Shown in pieces: positions 62,901-64,000 of a stretch of 64,000 bases of DNA. Every line of letters begins with the position of its first letter. Positions within the stretch are counted from its first letter, which is position 1. Made by a program: the position numbers and the translations under genes. The DNA comes from Comamonas terrae (GTDB lineage: Bacteria > Pseudomonadota > Gammaproteobacteria > Burkholderiales > Burkholderiaceae_C). Location of the stretch: positions 1 to 64,000 of the forward strand of contig NZ_BCNT01000003.1 in NCBI RefSeq assembly GCF_001544075.1, in the 5' to 3' direction. A model generated the notes under the pieces. That model ran no database searches. It was given only the letters and a program-made list of their open reading frames with translations, and was not told where the DNA came from.

Positions 62901-62917
62901 GATAGCCTTCAGCGCTT
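62901..62917 (+). repeat. GATAGC-N3-CAGCGCTT intergenic repeat, copy 4
   Basis: GATAGC-CTT-CAGCGCTT between roxA and the araC-type gene, followed by a short CCCC-ATCAA-GGGG hairpin. Confidence 0.5.
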
Positions 62918-62948
62918 CCCCATCAAGGGGAAAAGGCATATTCAAGGC

Positions 62949-63923
62949 TCAGTTGAGCGAGGTCATCCCGGCCGCACTCTGCGCAGCGCGGAACTGCGCC
63001 GGCGTCAGGCCCGTGTGCTGCTTGAACAGACGGCTCAGGTGCGCGCCGCTGGCAAAGCCGCAGGCCAGCGCCAGCTCCGTCAGCGTGCAATGCTGCAGCC
63101 CGGGCTGCAGCAGCTCGCGCTGGAACAGGGCCACGCGCTCGGCCCAGATGAACTGGCCGATGGAATGCGGCTCGTCGGCAAACGCGTTGTAGAGATGGCG
63201 CTTGCTGCAGTTGAGCGCTGCGGCGATGCCCTCCACGCTCAGGCCGGGGTCTCGCAGATGCTGGCGCACATAGGCCTTGATGCGGCTGCGCAGCAACTGC
63301 GCGGGCGTGAGCATGGCGGCCCGGCCGCAGGCATCGAGCAGCGACAGCTGGATGAGCTGCACCAGCGTGTCCGCCACATGCAGGGCCAGGCCCTCGCCCA
63401 TGGTCCGGCATTCGGCAAAGGTGCCGCGCATCACGTCCAGCGCAATGCGCGAGACCCCCTCGCTGCCGCCCACATAGCTGCCGACCAGGGCGTCGACGGC
63501 GCGGCCGTGGTCCTGGAAACGGCTCTTGGGCAGGGTGATGATGAGGTGCTCGCTCCACTCGGGGTTGAGCACCTCGTATTCCTGCGTGGTGTCGTAGATC
63601 AGCCACTGGCCGCTGCGCGCGCGGGCCTCGCGGCCGTTCTGGCGCACGGTGGCGCAGCCCTGCCAGGGCGCCACGATCTTGAGGAAGTCCGTGCGGCGGC
63701 TGGCCATGGCGTCCGAAGTGCGGCGCACGCGATGGCGGCCGGCCTCGATCTTGGTCATGCCCACGCGCCCTAGCGCCAAAGTGCCCAGCCGCGCGCAGAA
63801 ATGCGCATCGCCATAGGCGTCGCTCTCCAGTCCGTAAAGCGTGGACATCCATTGCTGCCACGCGCCAATGGCCCGGGCGCCCTGCATCTCGGTCATCTGG
63901 TAGGCGGGTGAGGCGTGAGGCAT
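62949..63923 (-). CDS. AraC-family transcriptional regulator
   Basis: A 324-aa regulator with an AraC-type N-terminal cupin-like domain (about 1-200) and two helix-turn-helix motifs at the C-terminus: SVEGIAAALNCSKRHLYNAF, and LTELALACGFASGAHLSRLFKQHTG (in pieces). AGGAGAAGCC precedes the ATG at 63923, which decides the start over upstream ATGs. The target is unknown. Confidence 0.87.
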   Translation of the reverse strand: MPHASPAYQMTEMQGARAIGAWQQWMSTLYGLESDAYGDAHFCARLGTLALGRVGMTKIEAGRHRVRRTSDAMASRRTDFLKIVAPWQGCATVRQNGREARARSGQWLIYDTTQEYEVLNPEWSEHLIITLPKSRFQDHGRAVDALVGSYVGGSEGVSRIALDVMRGTFAECRTMGEGLALHVADTLVQLIQLSLLDACGRAAMLTPAQLLRSRIKAYVRQHLRDPGLSVEGIAAALNCSKRHLYNAFADEPHSIGQFIWAERVALFQRELLQPGLQHCTLTELALACGFASGAHLSRLFKQHTGLTPAQFRAAQSAAGMTSLN

Positions 63924-64000
63924 GGCTTCTCCTGAAGCGGCAACAGGATGCTTCATTATCCATAGCACCTGCCATGCTGGCGCAGCAGAGACCGGCGGCA

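Overview
The window is a high-GC chromosomal segment of a betaproteobacterium, most likely a member of the Comamonadaceae (Delftia/Comamonas/Acidovorax group). The grounds are the housekeeping gene content, a long-N-terminus RpoD, a Bug/TctC solute-binding protein, and intergenic repeats typical of that family. I see no phage, integrase, transposase, CRISPR array or rRNA operon. About 52 protein genes are supported, plus one tRNA-Ser(GCU), several strong terminators and a small family of intergenic repeats. Genus-level assignment is inference.

Layout. 0.1-6.3 kb (minus strand): tRNA-Ser, lysC, tilS, accA (TTG start), an AlkA-type glycosylase and cysS. 6.5-14.4 kb (plus): a TPR protein, tandem periplasmic and cytoplasmic cyclophilins, lpxH, dnaG and rpoD. 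14.6-17.2 kb: a Bug/TctC binding protein, an HxlR regulator, an FKBP and an unknown protein. 17.4-23.4 kb: a gluconeogenic/uptake unit (ppsA with a two-subunit sodium:solute symporter) divergent from ppsR, which encodes the kinase/phosphorylase that controls PpsA. 23.4-24.8 kb: a LysR regulator divergent from a DUF2798 membrane protein. 24.9-31.7 kb: a heme-uptake operon (hmuR, unknown 141-aa protein, hmuS, hmuT, hmuU, hmuV), with start/stop overlaps and a Fur-box-like site. 31.9-36.1 kb: an alpha/beta hydrolase, ahpF, ahpC and bacterioferritin, i.e. oxidative stress and iron storage. 36.1-39.5 kb: an FdhF/YdeP-type molybdopterin oxidoreductase and a LysR regulator.

39.6-42.1 kb holds an alpha-E protein and a circularly permuted ATP-grasp protein, separated by a 49-codon ORF that is a degenerate tandem copy of the alpha-E gene start. 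Next come comEC, a diguanylate cyclase, a RidA protein and pdxY (42.2-47.8 kb), then parC, a lytic transglycosylase and parE (47.9-53.1 kb). 53.3-58.5 kb carries an MFS transporter with a 43-aa membrane peptide, an SDR, a methyltransferase and a 712-aa protein with WG-like repeats that I do not recognise. The end has dapA-bamC, a low-complexity lipoprotein, the cupin oxygenase roxA and an AraC regulator.

How the genes connect: heme import (hmu), iron storage (bfr) and peroxide defence (ahpCF) lie within 12 kb and probably respond to iron and peroxide. PpsA, its regulator and a carboxylate-type symporter form a compact carbon-switch locus. Most of the window is ordinary housekeeping. The least explained items are the alpha-E duplication, the heme-operon accessory protein, the unusual heme-receptor FRAP-NPDL segment, the WG-like protein and the repeat family.
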